64,000 nt of DNA, taken from contig NZ_BDBA01000050.1 of the NCBI RefSeq assembly GCF_001612745.1, positions 1-64,000 on the forward strand, given 5' to 3'. How positions within the stretch are numbered: position 1 is the first letter of the stretch; each line of letters opens with the position of its first letter. The translations under genes and the position numbers were made by a program. This document shows, in pieces, positions 33,436-43,726 of the stretch. Source of the stretch: Nocardia amamiensis NBRC 102102. GTDB taxonomy: Bacteria; Actinomycetota; Actinomycetes; Mycobacteriales; Mycobacteriaceae. The notes under the pieces were generated by a model. It saw nothing but the letters and a program-made list of their open reading frames with translations, was not told where the DNA came from and did no database searches.

Positions 33436-36400
33436 TCAGTAAACGTCGCGGACGTAGCGCTTTTCGGCGACCAGCTGCTTCTTGAACGCAAGCGCGCCGT
33501 CCTCGTCGAGTTTGCCGTGGATGCGGGCGATCCGCAGCAGTGCGTCGTCGACGTCCTTCGCCATGCGGCTGGCGTCGCCGCAGACATAGAAGTGGGCGCC
33601 CTCGCGCAGCCAGGACCACAGCTCGGCGCCGTGCTCGATCATCCGGTGCTGCACATAGATCCGCTCGCGCTGGTCGCGGGAGAAGGCCAGGTCGAGCCGC
33701 GTCAGGAAGCCGGAGCGGAACATGTCCTCCAGTTCGGCGCGGTAGTAGAAGTTGTGTGCCGCGTGCTGATCGCCGAAGAACAACCAGTTGCGTCCGGTGC
33801 AGCCGAGGGCTCTGCGCTCCTGCAGGAACCCGCGGAACGGCGCGATGCCGGTGCCCGGCCCGACCATGATCATCGGCGTCGCCGGGTCGGCGGGCGGACG
33901 GAAGTGCGGAGCCCGCTGCAGGAAGATCGGCACCGCCGCGTCGGCGAGCTCGGCACCCGCCCGGTCGGCCAGGAAGGTCGAGCACACCCCGCCCCGGCGC
34001 GCGGCAGAACCGATGGCCGCTGGGTCGCCGTAGCGGACGATGCCGACGGTCAGCTCCACCTCATCCGGGCTGACCGCCGGGCTCGACGAGATCGAATACT
34101 GCCGTGGCTGCAGCTTCTTCAGCGTGGCGAGCCACTCCACCAGGTCCGCTCGCACCGGAAAATCGCGCAGCACGTCGACTGCCTGCCGGTCCCACAGGTA
34201 GTTGGCCAGCTCGTTGCGATTGTCCCGGCGCAGCAGCTTGGCGAGCCTGCTGCTGTGATTGCGCTCGGCGAGGAAGCCGAGCAGGTCGTGGCTGACCTTG
34301 GTGATGTCGTAGTGCGTGCGCAGCGCCTCGGCCAGCGGTAGTTCGCGGTCGTCGACTTCGACCACCCGGCGGCCGTCCAGACCGGTGGCGGTCAGCCATT
34401 CGGTGACCAGCGAGGTGCCGTTCACCGGCCAGACGCCCAGTGAATCGCCCACCTCGTATCCGGCTTCGAGACCGCGCAGATCGAACCCGAACCGGCGCAC
34501 CTCTTTCGGCGAATCGCCCGCCGACAGCAACTCATTGCGCACCAGCGGGGCGCGCAGCGGCGTGCTGCGGGTGAACGGCACGGGAGCGGTACGGGTCCGG
34601 CCGAGCGCGGGCGCGACGGTCGGACGCTCCATCGTGGCTACCGAACCGCTGTGCTGTGCCGTGCGCACGGGGCCGATCCCGCCGCGTGCCGGCGGATCGA
34701 CGGGGGAGCCGGGCTCGTCGGACGGGCCTGCCGGATCGTCGCCGAACGCGGCGAGCACGTCATCGAGCCAGCGTTCGCCTGCGTCCTGATAATCGGGTTC
34801 GCTGTCGACGCGCGGAAGCAGCCGCGTCGCGCCCAGCTGGGCCAGCTTCTGGTCCAGTTTGCGGCCGTAGCCGCAGAAGTCGTCGTAGGACGAGTCGCCG
34901 AGCGCGAACACCGCGTATCGCACACCGGTCAGCCGCACCACGCTCTCGGCCAGCCGATCCCAGAAATCGGCTCCGTTGTCCGGCGGCCCGCCGTCGCCGA
35001 ACGTGCTGCTGATCAGCAACACGTCGCCGCTGATCGCGCCGAGGTCGCAGGAATCGAGGTCCAGCAGCCGGGGCGCGAAACCGCCCTCGGCCAAGCGCGC
35101 GGCGGCTTTGGCGGCGAATTCCTCCGCGGTGCCGGTCTGCGAAGCCCACAGCACTGTGATCACACGCGCGGTGGCACCCGCGCTCGGAGCGGTCACCGGG
35201 ACCGCCGTGTCACGCGAGTACATACCGGCGAGCAGGCCATCGACCCACAACCTGGTGTGCGCGGACATCGGCGCCGACTCCGGAAGCATCGGCTGCCCGG
35301 TCACCGGAAGCGCCTGCAGCGCGGCCAGATAGCCGCTGAGGTAGATCCGCTCGGTTTCACTGAGCGTGGGTGCGGTGCCGCTGTCCAGGCCGAGCACGGC
35401 CGTCAGCGGGTGTGCCGACTCCACTGTGGGCAGTGCGACGGGCGTCTTCGGCTGCGGCACGGCGGCGATCCGGCGCAGCGCTACCGCGCACGCCTTGAAC
35501 TCCGGTTGCAGCGACGCCGGGTCGACCGCGTCGTTGGTGACCGCGTTGATGGTCAGGTATTCGCCCTGCTCGTCGTTCCAATGGAACGGCACGAAGCAAT
35601 CGCCGCGGCGAACCCGGTCGCTGATCTGCACCGGCAGCACGGCCCGACCTCGGCGCGAGGCGATCTCGAGCTGGTCGCCTTTGCGCAGGTCGAGTCGCTC
35701 GGCATCGGCCGGGTGCACCTCGACGAACGGCGCCCCGTTCAGCTTGGTCAGCTTGTCGATCTTGCCGGTCTTGGTCATCGTGTGCCACTGGTGCTGCAGG
35801 CGGCCGGTGTTGAGCAGGAACGGGTAGTCGTCGTCCGGCATCTCCTGCGGCAGCATGTGCGGCCGCGGCCAGAACACCGCCCGGCGGCTCGGTGTGGCGA
35901 AGGCGAGCCGGGGCTGATGGCCGTTCTCGTCGACGAACAGGGTCTGGCTGACCCCGTCGTTGCGGTACCGGATCGGGTTGCGCCTGCGCTCGGGCTGCGC
36001 GCACGGCCACTGCATGGGCCCGTCGCGCAGCGCCTCGTAGCTCACGCCGCGTAGGTCGTAGCCGGTCGCGGGATTCGCGAACCGCTTGATCTCTTCGAAG
36101 ACCTCGGCGCTGGAGGCGAAGTCGAAGCCGGGGAACCCCATCGCGTTGGCCACATCGGCGATCAGCCGCCAGTCCGGCCGTGCGTCGCCGGTGGGCGGGA
36201 CCGACTGCTGCAACAGGGTGAGGTTGCGTTCGGAATTCACCATCACCGCATCGGTTTCCGCCCACAGCGTGGCGGGCAGCAGCAGATCGGCGTAGGCGTT
36301 GGTCGCGGTTTCGGTGTAGGCGTCCTGCGCGATCACCAGTTCGGCCGCCTCCAGGCCCGCGATCACCGTCTTCCGGTTGGACACGGTGGCAACGGGATTG

Positions 36401-37656
36401 GTGCAGATTATCCACGCCGCCTTGATCGTGCCCTCGGCCAGCCCGCGGAACATCTCGACCGTGCCAGGCCCGGCCTCGGTGCGCAGCGCGCCCGGTTCGA
36501 GGCCCCACTCGGTTTCCACGAACGTGCGGTCCTCGGCGGAGAGCAGGCTGCGCTGACCGGGCAGGCCGGGCCCCATGTAGCCCATCTCGCGCCCGCCCAT
36601 CGCGTTCGGCTGGCCGGTGAGCGAGAACGGCCCACTGCCGGGACGGCAGATGGCCCCGGTGGCCAAGTGCAGGTTGCACAGGGCGTTGGTGTTCCACGTG
36701 CCGTGCGTGGACTGGTTGAGTCCCATCGTCCACAGCGACATCCATTCACCCGCCGCGCCGATCCACTGCGCGGCGGTGCGGATGTCGGCTTCGGCGAGTC
36801 CGGTGATCTCGGCGACCCGCGCGGGCGGGTAGTCGGCGAGGAACTCCGGCATCGCGTCCCAGCCCTCGGTGTGCTCGGCGATGAACTCCGCGTCGATGTC
36901 GCCGTTTTCGACGAGCAGGTGCAGCAGCCCGTTCAGCAGCGCGAGATCCGTGCCGGGTGCGATCTGGAGGAACAGGTCGGCGCGCGCGGCGGTCTCGGTG
37001 CGGCGCGGATCGACCACAATGAGCTTCGCACCCGCCTTGAGCCGGTCGGCCATGCGGAGGTGGAGGATCGGGTGGCAGTCCGCCATGTTCGCGCCGATCA
37101 CGAAGAACAGATCGGCGTGCTCGAAGTCGTCGTAGGAGCCGGGTGGCCCGTCCGCGCCGAGCGACTGTTTGTATCCCGTCCCCGCGCTGGCCATGCACAG
37201 GCGCGAGTTGGCCTCGATGTGCATGGTGCGCAGATAGCCCTTGGCGAGCTTGGTCGCGAGGTATTGCGCTTCCAGCGACATCTGCCCGGAGACATACAGG
37301 GCGATCGCGTCCGGACCGTGCTCGTCCAGGATTGCCCGCAGCCGGGTGGCGGCCTCGTGCACGGCCTCGTCGACCGGGAACGGCACCGGGACCTGGCCAC
37401 GCTCCGACCGCCGGTATGCGGTCTCCATCCGGCCGGGGGTGCGCATCAGTTCCGCGTGCGTCGCACCTTTGGTGCACAGCCGCCCCGCGTTCGCCGGGTG
37501 CAGCTTGTCGCCGCTGACCTTGGCGATCACCGGCTTGCCCCCGGCGCCGGAGCTGGTCTGCACCGTCATCCCGCAGCCGACGCCGCAGTACGAGCACGCC
37601 GTGCGGGCGATGCCGTCGCTGCGGCCGGTGACTGCGTCAGACATGCCTTCGATCAT
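33436..37656 (-). CDS. Assimilatory nitrate reductase fused to a CysJ-like flavoprotein
   Basis: A 1406-aa polypeptide. Residues 1-~800 are a molybdopterin oxidoreductase of the NasA type: the [4Fe-4S] ligands in [10 protein letters not shown] and GRLCTKG, then [27 protein letters not shown]-like segments, and the C-terminal molydopterin-binding barrel ([20 protein letters not shown]). From about 830 there is a flavodoxin domain ([20 protein letters not shown]), from ~1010 an FAD-binding domain, and from ~1260 a NADPH-binding domain ([20 protein letters not shown]), ending YVRDVY like CysJ. It would pass electrons from NADPH directly to nitrate. Start may be 37656 or ATG 37644. No transporter or nitrite reductase lies in the window. 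Confidence 0.9.
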   Translation of the reverse strand: MIEGMSDAVTGRSDGIARTACSYCGVGCGMTVQTSSGAGGKPVIAKVSGDKLHPANAGRLCTKGATHAELMRTPGRMETAYRRSERGQVPVPFPVDEAVHEAATRLRAILDEHGPDAIALYVSGQMSLEAQYLATKLAKGYLRTMHIEANSRLCMASAGTGYKQSLGADGPPGSYDDFEHADLFFVIGANMADCHPILHLRMADRLKAGAKLIVVDPRRTETAARADLFLQIAPGTDLALLNGLLHLLVENGDIDAEFIAEHTEGWDAMPEFLADYPPARVAEITGLAEADIRTAAQWIGAAGEWMSLWTMGLNQSTHGTWNTNALCNLHLATGAICRPGSGPFSLTGQPNAMGGREMGYMGPGLPGQRSLLSAEDRTFVETEWGLEPGALRTEAGPGTVEMFRGLAEGTIKAAWIICTNPVATVSNRKTVIAGLEAAELVIAQDAYTETATNAYADLLLPATLWAETDAVMVNSERNLTLLQQSVPPTGDARPDWRLIADVANAMGFPGFDFASSAEVFEEIKRFANPATGYDLRGVSYEALRDGPMQWPCAQPERRRNPIRYRNDGVSQTLFVDENGHQPRLAFATPSRRAVFWPRPHMLPQEMPDDDYPFLLNTGRLQHQWHTMTKTGKIDKLTKLNGAPFVEVHPADAERLDLRKGDQLEIASRRGRAVLPVQISDRVRRGDCFVPFHWNDEQGEYLTINAVTNDAVDPASLQPEFKACAVALRRIAAVPQPKTPVALPTVESAHPLTAVLGLDSGTAPTLSETERIYLSGYLAALQALPVTGQPMLPESAPMSAHTRLWVDGLLAGMYSRDTAVPVTAPSAGATARVITVLWASQTGTAEEFAAKAAARLAEGGFAPRLLDLDSCDLGAISGDVLLISSTFGDGGPPDNGADFWDRLAESVVRLTGVRYAVFALGDSSYDDFCGYGRKLDQKLAQLGATRLLPRVDSEPDYQDAGERWLDDVLAAFGDDPAGPSDEPGSPVDPPARGGIGPVRTAQHSGSVATMERPTVAPALGRTRTAPVPFTRSTPLRAPLVRNELLSAGDSPKEVRRFGFDLRGLEAGYEVGDSLGVWPVNGTSLVTEWLTATGLDGRRVVEVDDRELPLAEALRTHYDITKVSHDLLGFLAERNHSSRLAKLLRRDNRNELANYLWDRQAVDVLRDFPVRADLVEWLATLKKLQPRQYSISSSPAVSPDEVELTVGIVRYGDPAAIGSAARRGGVCSTFLADRAGAELADAAVPIFLQRAPHFRPPADPATPMIMVGPGTGIAPFRGFLQERRALGCTGRNWLFFGDQHAAHNFYYRAELEDMFRSGFLTRLDLAFSRDQRERIYVQHRMIEHGAELWSWLREGAHFYVCGDASRMAKDVDDALLRIARIHGKLDEDGALAFKKQLVAEKRYVRDVY

Positions 37657-37758
37657 GCGGACCGCCGATTGCGCCGGATTTACCCCGCGTTATCGGCAGG
37701 TGACATTCCACCTCACCGCGCCCAAATCCGGCGGTGAGGTGTGATCCGGGTCTCCGAA

Positions 37759-38463
37759 TCAGCCGAGTTTGTACGCGCGATGCAGGGCGACGACGCCGCC
37801 GGTGAGGTTTCGCCACTTCACCGACGACCACCCGTTGGCCGCGATCCGCATCGCCAGCCTGCGCTGGTTCGGCCAGTCCGGGATGGATTCGGCCAGGTAG
37901 ACGTAGGCGTCGGGATTGCTGCTCACCACGCGCGCCACCTTGGGCAGCGCCTTCATCAGGTACTCCAGGTACAGCGTGCGGAACACCGGGACGACGGGTG
38001 TGGAGAACTCGCACACCACCAGCCTGCCGCCCGGTTTGGCGACCCGCAGCATCTCCCGCAGCGCCAGGTCGGTGTCCGCGACGTTGCGCAGCCCGAACGA
38101 GATGGTCACCGCGTCGAAGGAGTTGTCGGCGAACGGCAGCGCCATCGCGTCGGCCGCCACCATCGGCACGTCGCGGAACCGGCCCGCGGCGAGCATGCCC
38201 TTGGAGAAGTCGGCCGCCAGGCACCACGCGCCGGACTTCCGCAGCTCCAAGGTGGACACGCCGGTCCCGGCCGCCAGATCGAGCAACCGCTCACCCGGTC
38301 GCAGCGCGAGCGCTTTGCGGGTCGCCCAGCGCCAGTAGCGATCCTGACCCGCGGAGATCACCGTGTTGGTCAGGTCGTATCGCCGGGCGACGCCGTCGAA
38401 CATCGCCGCGACTTCCCGCGGCTGCTTGTCCAGCGAGGCCCGGTTCGATTGCGTTTTCGCCAC
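37759..38463 (-). CDS. menG: Demethylmenaquinone methyltransferase
   Basis: The last common step of menaquinone synthesis: SAM-dependent C-methylation of demethylmenaquinone. The 234-aa UbiE/MenG fold protein has the SAM site [35 protein letters not shown] (motif II) and [20 protein letters not shown], which are hallmark UbiE/MenG motifs, and [20 protein letters not shown] at the front. Start GTG 38463. In M. tuberculosis it is next to the mannosyltransferase mgtA, and the same pair is seen here. It is the counterpart of MenA encoded 20 kb upstream. Confidence 0.96.
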   Translation of the reverse strand: MAKTQSNRASLDKQPREVAAMFDGVARRYDLTNTVISAGQDRYWRWATRKALALRPGERLLDLAAGTGVSTLELRKSGAWCLAADFSKGMLAAGRFRDVPMVAADAMALPFADNSFDAVTISFGLRNVADTDLALREMLRVAKPGGRLVVCEFSTPVVPVFRTLYLEYLMKALPKVARVVSSNPDAYVYLAESIPDWPNQRRLAMRIAANGWSSVKWRNLTGGVVALHRAYKLG

Positions 38464-38573
38464 GCCAAGACACTAACTCCCAGCCCGGGACGAATCGAGC
38501 ACGGCACGACGATACGTCGGTCACCTCCGATCGCGGTCTCGAGCCATATGCGGCAAGCGGATCCGCGTCCCCG

Positions 38574-39716
38574 TCAAGCCGTATGCGGCAAGCGCATCCG
38601 GCTCCCGGTCACCTCGGCGTAGTGGCCCATCAGTTGATCGCAAATGGCGGGCCAGGTGCGCGACAGCACCGATTTTCTGGCCGCGCCCGCGAATCGGGTC
38701 CGCAGCGCTGGATCGTGCAGTGCCCCCACTGCGCTGGGCAGCAGTTCGCTGAACCGGTCCACCGGAAGGAGGTAGCCGTTGCGGCAGTGCGCGATCAGAT
38801 CGCGCGGACCGCCTGCGTCGGGACCGATCACCGGGACGCCCGACGCCAGCGCCTCCTGCACCCCTTGGCAGAACGTCTCGTGCTCGCCCGCGTGCACCAT
38901 CACGTCCAGGCTGGCATACGCGCGGGCCAGCTCGTCGCCGCCGAGCTCACCGGTGAACACCGCGGTCGGCATCATCCGGGCCAGCCGCTGGCGCTCCGGC
39001 CCGTCGCCGACAACCACAAGCTGGATATCCGGGTCAGCGGCGAGCACCGCGAGCCGCTCGACATGCTTCTCCGGCGCGAGCCGCCCCACGAAACCGACCA
39101 GCAGCCGCTCCCGTCCGGCCAGCCAGGCGTCGCGCAGCTCGGCGGATCGGGCGCTCGGTGTGAAACGTGCGATGTCGACACCGCGGCCCCACCGGTGCAC
39201 GCGCGGGATACCGTGCCCGGCCAGGTCCTCTGCCGCTGCCCGAGACGGGGCGAGGGTGCGGGTGGCGCCCTCGTGGATGCGCCGGGTCCATGCCCAGGCC
39301 GCCCGGCTCGCCAGCCCGAGACCGTAGCTCTTCGCGAAGCCCGCGACGTCGGTCTGGTACACCGCCACGGTCGGCAGGTCCAAGCGCAGCGCCGCGCCCA
39401 GGCCGCCCGCGCCGAGCAGGAACGGCGAGGCCAGGTGGACCACGTCGGCGTCGAAGTCGTCGATGGCCGAGACGATGCCCGGTTGCGGTAGCCCAACGGG
39501 GAGCGAACTGACCCTCGGGACCATGACCGCAGGTACCCGGTGGACCGGGAACCGCTCATAGCTGGGCGGTGCGGCGGGTAGCCCGCGCGGGGTGTCCGGC
39601 GCGATGATCAGCGCGTCGTGTCCGTGCCGGTCCAGGTGATCCAGCACCCGCAGCACGGAGTTGACCACGCCGTTCATATTCGGCAGAAACGACTCCGCGA
39701 CGATCGCTACTCGCAC
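38574..39716 (-). CDS. mgtA: GDP-mannose-dependent alpha-mannosyltransferase (MgtA-like)
   Basis: A 380-aa GT-B glycosyltransferase (family 4). The N-terminal Rossmann domain starts [20 protein letters not shown], with PHxSP-like [13 protein letters not shown]. The C-terminal donor domain has [20 protein letters not shown] and the EX7E motif in [20 protein letters not shown]. The proposed role is mannosylation of a lipid anchor in lipomannan-like glycolipids, from its resemblance and its position next to menG as in M. tuberculosis. Start GTG 39716. Its last codons are partly duplicated just downstream (about 38547-38570). Confidence 0.88.
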   Translation of the reverse strand: MRVAIVAESFLPNMNGVVNSVLRVLDHLDRHGHDALIIAPDTPRGLPAAPPSYERFPVHRVPAVMVPRVSSLPVGLPQPGIVSAIDDFDADVVHLASPFLLGAGGLGAALRLDLPTVAVYQTDVAGFAKSYGLGLASRAAWAWTRRIHEGATRTLAPSRAAAEDLAGHGIPRVHRWGRGVDIARFTPSARSAELRDAWLAGRERLLVGFVGRLAPEKHVERLAVLAADPDIQLVVVGDGPERQRLARMMPTAVFTGELGGDELARAYASLDVMVHAGEHETFCQGVQEALASGVPVIGPDAGGPRDLIAHCRNGYLLPVDRFSELLPSAVGALHDPALRTRFAGAARKSVLSRTWPAICDQLMGHYAEVTGSRMRLPHTA

Positions 39717-39918
39717 GCTCCCAGCCTGACCGCCGCATCGCGCCGCGCCGTCACGCTGAAGTGAAGCGCACGGAAAGTTCCGGCGAACTATCGGGGCCGC
39801 AAGTCTCTGGCAACGGCCTTCGGCCAGGACGCGTACAGCCACAGCAACGCTCGACCCGCCGGGCCGATCAACTCGCCGGAACCCTCGACCCCGGCTATGC
39901 GAGCCGCACCAGGACAGC

Positions 39919-40380
39919 TCAGCCGACCGGCGTCGGCCTTCGCTTGCTCACCCGCGTGAGCAGCCACAACGCCGGAAGCGCCAGCAGCCAGACCACCACG
40001 ATGACCGATAAGGCCGGCGGAATCGCGACACGCACGTCGCGGCCCTCCACGCGTACCAGATCAGGGTCGCTGCGGCTGTACTCCACGCGGATGCGCTCGC
40101 CCGCGGTGAGGTTGGTCGGATACAGCACGCCGACCTTCGGATTGTGCGTCTCACCGTCCGGTGTGACGTACATGACGGCGGAGCGCAGCCGCCCCGCCGA
40201 GAGCACCTCGGCCGTGGTGCTGCCTTTGTCGGAGCTGATCAGGTAGTCGTTGCGCCACGCGGCCAGCACCAGCAGCGCGACCAGCACGCTGACGGCGGTC
40301 GCGGCGATCAGCACGCCGATCCTGGCCCGTCGCAGGCGGATCGGCCGCCCGGTGGACTGGCTGGTTTCCGACACCGCCAC
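39919..40380 (-). CDS. DUF3592 membrane protein
   Basis: A 153-aa protein with an N-terminal helix ([20 protein letters not shown]), an extracytoplasmic DUF3592 domain ([40 protein letters not shown]) and a C-terminal helix ([20 protein letters not shown]). The nucleotide-like [15 protein letters not shown] strand run is typical for this family. Start GTG 40380 or GTG 40374. Its position upstream of the mannosyltransferase and menG follows the mycobacterial order, as I recall. Function unknown. Confidence 0.82.
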   Translation of the reverse strand: MAVSETSQSTGRPIRLRRARIGVLIAATAVSVLVALLVLAAWRNDYLISSDKGSTTAEVLSAGRLRSAVMYVTPDGETHNPKVGVLYPTNLTAGERIRVEYSRSDPDLVRVEGRDVRVAIPPALSVIVVVWLLALPALWLLTRVSKRRPTPVG

Positions 40381-40413
40381 AGGCTACCGACCCGCTCGGC
40401 TACGGTGGCGGCC

Positions 40414-40920
40414 ATGTCCCGAAAATTCAGCTTCACCGTGCCCTACACCGTCCCGGTCGAAGATCTCCACCGGGCACTCATCACCGACGACCTCTGGCAG
40501 ACCCGCTTCGCCGACGCCCCGACCGCGACACTGCAGCTGTCGCATCCCGACGGCGCGGGCACCATCCGCATCTACATGACCGAAAAGGCCGCCGAGGACA
40601 AGATTCCCGCGCTGGTGCGCAAGGTGCTCAAAAGCGAGCTCACCTTCTCCCGCACCGACAACTGGCAGCCCCTGGTCGGCGAGGTCGCCAAGGGCACCTT
40701 CGAGGCAGGCACCGGCGGCATCAACACCGCCATGTCCGGGACCTACGAAATACGCTCCACCGCCGAAGGTTCCGAGCTCGAGGTGGCAGGCACCGTGCAG
40801 GTGAAGGTGCCTTTGGTCGGCGGCGCCATCGAGCCGCTCGCCGAACAACTGCACCACCGGGTGCTCAAGAGCGAGCGCAAATTCATCGAGGAGTGGCTGA
40901 CCACCGAACCGACCGCCTGA
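40414..40920 (+). CDS. DUF2505 (SRPBCC-like) protein
   Basis: A 168-aa protein from ATG 40414. It begins MSRKFSFTVPYTVPVEDLHR and contains DLWQTRFADAPTATLQLSHP, FSRTDNWQPLVGEVAKGTFE, GTVQVKVPLVGGAIEPLAEQ and a C-terminal helix HHRVLKSERKFIEEWL. The helix-grip pattern and the conserved PLVGG...E motif fit DUF2505. Ligand unknown; no membrane segment. It is divergent from the DUF3592 gene across 33 bp. Confidence 0.85.
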   Translation: MSRKFSFTVPYTVPVEDLHRALITDDLWQTRFADAPTATLQLSHPDGAGTIRIYMTEKAAEDKIPALVRKVLKSELTFSRTDNWQPLVGEVAKGTFEAGTGGINTAMSGTYEIRSTAEGSELEVAGTVQVKVPLVGGAIEPLAEQLHHRVLKSERKFIEEWLTTEPTA

Positions 40921-40962
40921 CGGATCCGTCCGTTGCCCCAGCGCGAGCCGGGGCAACGTCCG

Positions 40963-42243
40963 CTAGGCGAATGGCTGGCGTTCGTCGAAGCGCATCGATG
41001 TCCGACCCGCCGCTCGCCATGCCCGCGCGGTCAGGTCCACGTCCTCGTCGGTGACCAGGTTGCCCATCACGCGAACGGCGGTGCGCTGCAGGTACTTCGA
41101 GCGCAGCACCGGTGGGCCGCCGAGCGGAACCATGCGCGGATGGGTCGCAAGGCCCGCGATCCGGCGCGCGACCGAGAAGGTCCGGCCATAGCGTGCGCGC
41201 AACACCTGCGGCCAGATCGTGGTGAGGTCGGGCTCGTCCAGCAGATCGGCGAGCAGGTGGCCGCCTTCCAGGCCGTAGTCGATGCCTTCGCCGTTGAGCG
41301 GGTTCACACAGCCCGCAGCGTCGCCGACCAGCACCCAGTTGCGGCCCGCGACGTTCGAAACCGCGCCGCCCATCGGGAGCAGTGCCGAGGCCACCGCGCG
41401 CAGCGAGCCCTCGAATTGCCATTCCTCCGTGCGCAATGCCGTGTAATGCGCCAGAAGCGGTTTCAGCGCGATATGCGAGGGCCGCCGCTCCGTGGCCAGG
41501 GAGCCGACGCCGATATTGACTTCGCCGTTCCCGAGCGGGAACACCCAGCCGTAACCGGGAACCAGCGCACCGGAGGCGTCGCGCAACTCCAGATGCGAGG
41601 TGATCCACTGATCATCGCTGCGGCCGGACTTGATGTAAGCGCGCGCCGCGGTGCCGTAGGCATACTGCCGGTGCCAGGTGCGGCCGAGCAGCCGCCCGAT
41701 CGGCGAGCGCACCCCGTCGGCGACCACCAGCGTCCGGCAGGCGATCGTGCGCACGCCATCGGCCGTGCGCACCGTCACGCCGGTGACCCGGTCGCCCTCG
41801 CGGGTGATGTCGACCACCTTCGTTCCGTCCACCATGCGCGCGCCGGACTTCACCGCCGTCTCACGCAGCTTGTCGTCCAGTTCGGTTCGCGGAACGGCGC
41901 TTCCGTAGGTCGGGAAGGAACCGCCGGGCCAGCTCAGCAGCGCCTCGCGGCCGAAGCCGGTCATCCGTAGACCGTGGTTGACAATGTGTGCCCGCACCCA
42001 CTCGCCGAGGCCGAGCTGCTCCAGTTCCGCGGTCGCGCGCGGCGTCAGGCCGTCACCGCAGGTCTTGTCCCTGGGGAACACGGCGGAGTCGACGAGCACC
42101 ACGTCCCGTCCCGCCCTGGCCGCCCACGCGGCCGACGCCGAGCCCGCGGGACCAGCACCGACGACCAGTACCTCGGCCCGGCTGGGCAACGCGCCCTCGT
42201 CGCCGCCAGCGGGAGTCGCTTCCGGTGAACCCATGCGGTCCAT
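40963..42243 (-). CDS. menJ: Geranylgeranyl reductase family protein, probable menaquinone reductase MenJ
   Basis: A 426-aa FAD-dependent oxidoreductase. The dinucleotide motif is VLVVGAGPAGSASAAWAARA, followed by DKTCGDGLTPRATAELEQLG, and the FAD-binding GDAAGCVNPLNGEGIDYGLE. Its neighbour is the divergent polyprenyl diphosphate synthase, as in M. tuberculosis where Rv0561c (MenJ) saturates one isoprene unit of menaquinone. Nocardia carries partially saturated menaquinones. Start ATG 42243 (or 42234). It would act after MenG on the membrane face. Confidence 0.9.
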   Translation of the reverse strand: MDRMGSPEATPAGGDEGALPSRAEVLVVGAGPAGSASAAWAARAGRDVVLVDSAVFPRDKTCGDGLTPRATAELEQLGLGEWVRAHIVNHGLRMTGFGREALLSWPGGSFPTYGSAVPRTELDDKLRETAVKSGARMVDGTKVVDITREGDRVTGVTVRTADGVRTIACRTLVVADGVRSPIGRLLGRTWHRQYAYGTAARAYIKSGRSDDQWITSHLELRDASGALVPGYGWVFPLGNGEVNIGVGSLATERRPSHIALKPLLAHYTALRTEEWQFEGSLRAVASALLPMGGAVSNVAGRNWVLVGDAAGCVNPLNGEGIDYGLEGGHLLADLLDEPDLTTIWPQVLRARYGRTFSVARRIAGLATHPRMVPLGGPPVLRSKYLQRTAVRVMGNLVTDEDVDLTARAWRAAGRTSMRFDERQPFA

Positions 42244-42408
42244 ACTCGCAGGGCCGTCTCGTCGCTGTCGATGTCGGCCGCGCCGAGTGGCCCCGACGAC
42301 GAACGGCGACAAGACAGATCCGCCGCAGAGTGACGGCGTTCATGGGCCATCGGCCGGGGACACGCTAGGTTCTCTACCGTGGGGTCGGACGCGTCGCTGG
42401 GAGAAGAA

Positions 42409-43557
42409 ATGAGCAGATCCGCCATGAGTGAGCGCAGCGAGCGAAACATGGACACAGCTGAGCACCTCGCTCAGGCCGGAGCCGAGCGTCAGCGAGGCGC
42501 AGGCATGAGTGAGCGCAGCGAGCGAATCATGGACGCGCACGACGGTGTCGGCAACGCCGAGAACACGGTGGTGGCCGGCGTCGATCTCGGTGACGACCAG
42601 CTCGCCGCCACGGTGCGCGACGGCTTGGAGCAGGTCGAAAAGCTCCTGGTCGACGAGCTGTCCGACGGTGCGGAGTTCCTCCAGGAAGCCGCGTTGCACC
42701 TGGCCAAGGCGGGTGGCAAGCGGTTCAGGCCGTTGTTCACCATCCTCACCGGGCAGCTCGGCCCACGCCCGGCCGATCCCGACTTGATCACCGCGGGCAC
42801 CGTGGTGGAGCTGGTGCATCTGGCCACGCTGTACCACGACGACGTCATGGACGAGGCTCCGATGCGCCGCGGCGCCCCCAGCGTGAACTCGCGGTGGGGC
42901 AACAACATCGCCATCCTCGCAGGGGACTACCTGTTCGCGCACGCCTCCCGGCTCACATCCACCCTCGGCCCCGATGCCGTGCGCATCATCGCCGAGACCT
43001 TCGCCGAACTCGTGACCGGTCAGATGCGCGAGACCATGGGCGCCCGCGAGGCCCAGGACCCGGTCGAGCACTACCTGCGCGTGGTGTGGGAGAAGACCGG
43101 TTCGCTCATCGCCGCCGCCGGACGCTTCGGCGGCACCTTCTCCGGCGCCGACCCCGAGCACGTCGAGCGACTCGCCCGGCTCGGCGACGCGGTAGGCACC
43201 GCCTTCCAGATCTCCGACGACATCATCGACATCTCCTCGGCCTCCGAGCAGTCCGGCAAGACACCGGGCACCGACCTGCGCGAAGGCGTGCACACTTTGC
43301 CGGTGCTGTACGCGCTGCACGAAGAGGGCGCCGAAGGCGACCGCCTGCGCAAGCTGCTCGCCCGGCCGCTGGAAACCGATGACGAAGTGGCCGAGGCGCT
43401 CGATCTGCTCTCCCGCTCCCGCGGCATGGTGCTGGCCAAGGAGAAGCTGCAGGGTTACGCCGATCTCGCCCATACCGAGCTCGCCGCGCTGCCCGGCGGC
43501 CCAGCCAACGACGCACTCGAGCGATTGGTCCGCTACACCATCGAACGCGTCGGCTGA
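42409..43557 (+). CDS. Polyprenyl diphosphate synthase (GrcC-like)
   Basis: Makes the long-chain trans-polyprenyl diphosphate for the menaquinone tail. Core homology to mycobacterial GrcC starts at NTVVAGVDLGDDQLAATVRD. Motifs: GGKRFRPLFTIL, FARM LYHDDVMDEAPMRRG and second aspartate motif DDIIDISS. The N-terminus is uncertain: ATG 42409 follows a GGAGAAG site and adds 48 residues of repeat-derived sequence (two MSERSER units); ATG 42505 and 42529 are alternatives. Length with the long start is 382 aa. It is divergent from menJ, which would use the same quinone. Confidence 0.93.
   Translation: MSRSAMSERSERNMDTAEHLAQAGAERQRGAGMSERSERIMDAHDGVGNAENTVVAGVDLGDDQLAATVRDGLEQVEKLLVDELSDGAEFLQEAALHLAKAGGKRFRPLFTILTGQLGPRPADPDLITAGTVVELVHLATLYHDDVMDEAPMRRGAPSVNSRWGNNIAILAGDYLFAHASRLTSTLGPDAVRIIAETFAELVTGQMRETMGAREAQDPVEHYLRVVWEKTGSLIAAAGRFGGTFSGADPEHVERLARLGDAVGTAFQISDDIIDISSASEQSGKTPGTDLREGVHTLPVLYALHEEGAEGDRLRKLLARPLETDDEVAEALDLLSRSRGMVLAKEKLQGYADLAHTELAALPGGPANDALERLVRYTIERVG
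42424..42531 (+). repeat. Two tandem MSERSER repeat units at the start of the synthase gene
   Basis: Units begin at 42424 and 42505 with ATGAGTGAGCGCAGCGAGCG followed by AAACATGGAC or AATCATGGAC. The interval between the starts is 81 nt, so both are in frame with the synthase. The first unit contains GCCGGAGCCGAGCG, then AGCGAGGCG and GCATGAGTG, the same sequence as in the mini-ORF between the ABC transporter genes. The element is thus part of the translation-start region rather than the enzyme. Confidence 0.8.
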
Positions 43558-43726
43558 ACTGTCGGCCGTGCGGCCACCGTGGTTCACCGGAACTTTGCCC
43601 AGGGCTCCTATCGTTGACCTTGTGTCATGCAATAAACGAGATGGTGACGCAACAGCTGAGATCCCGCGCCACCGAACTGGTACGGCCTGAATACTCGGAG
43701 ATCGGGGGAGTGAGGCGGGACTGCAG

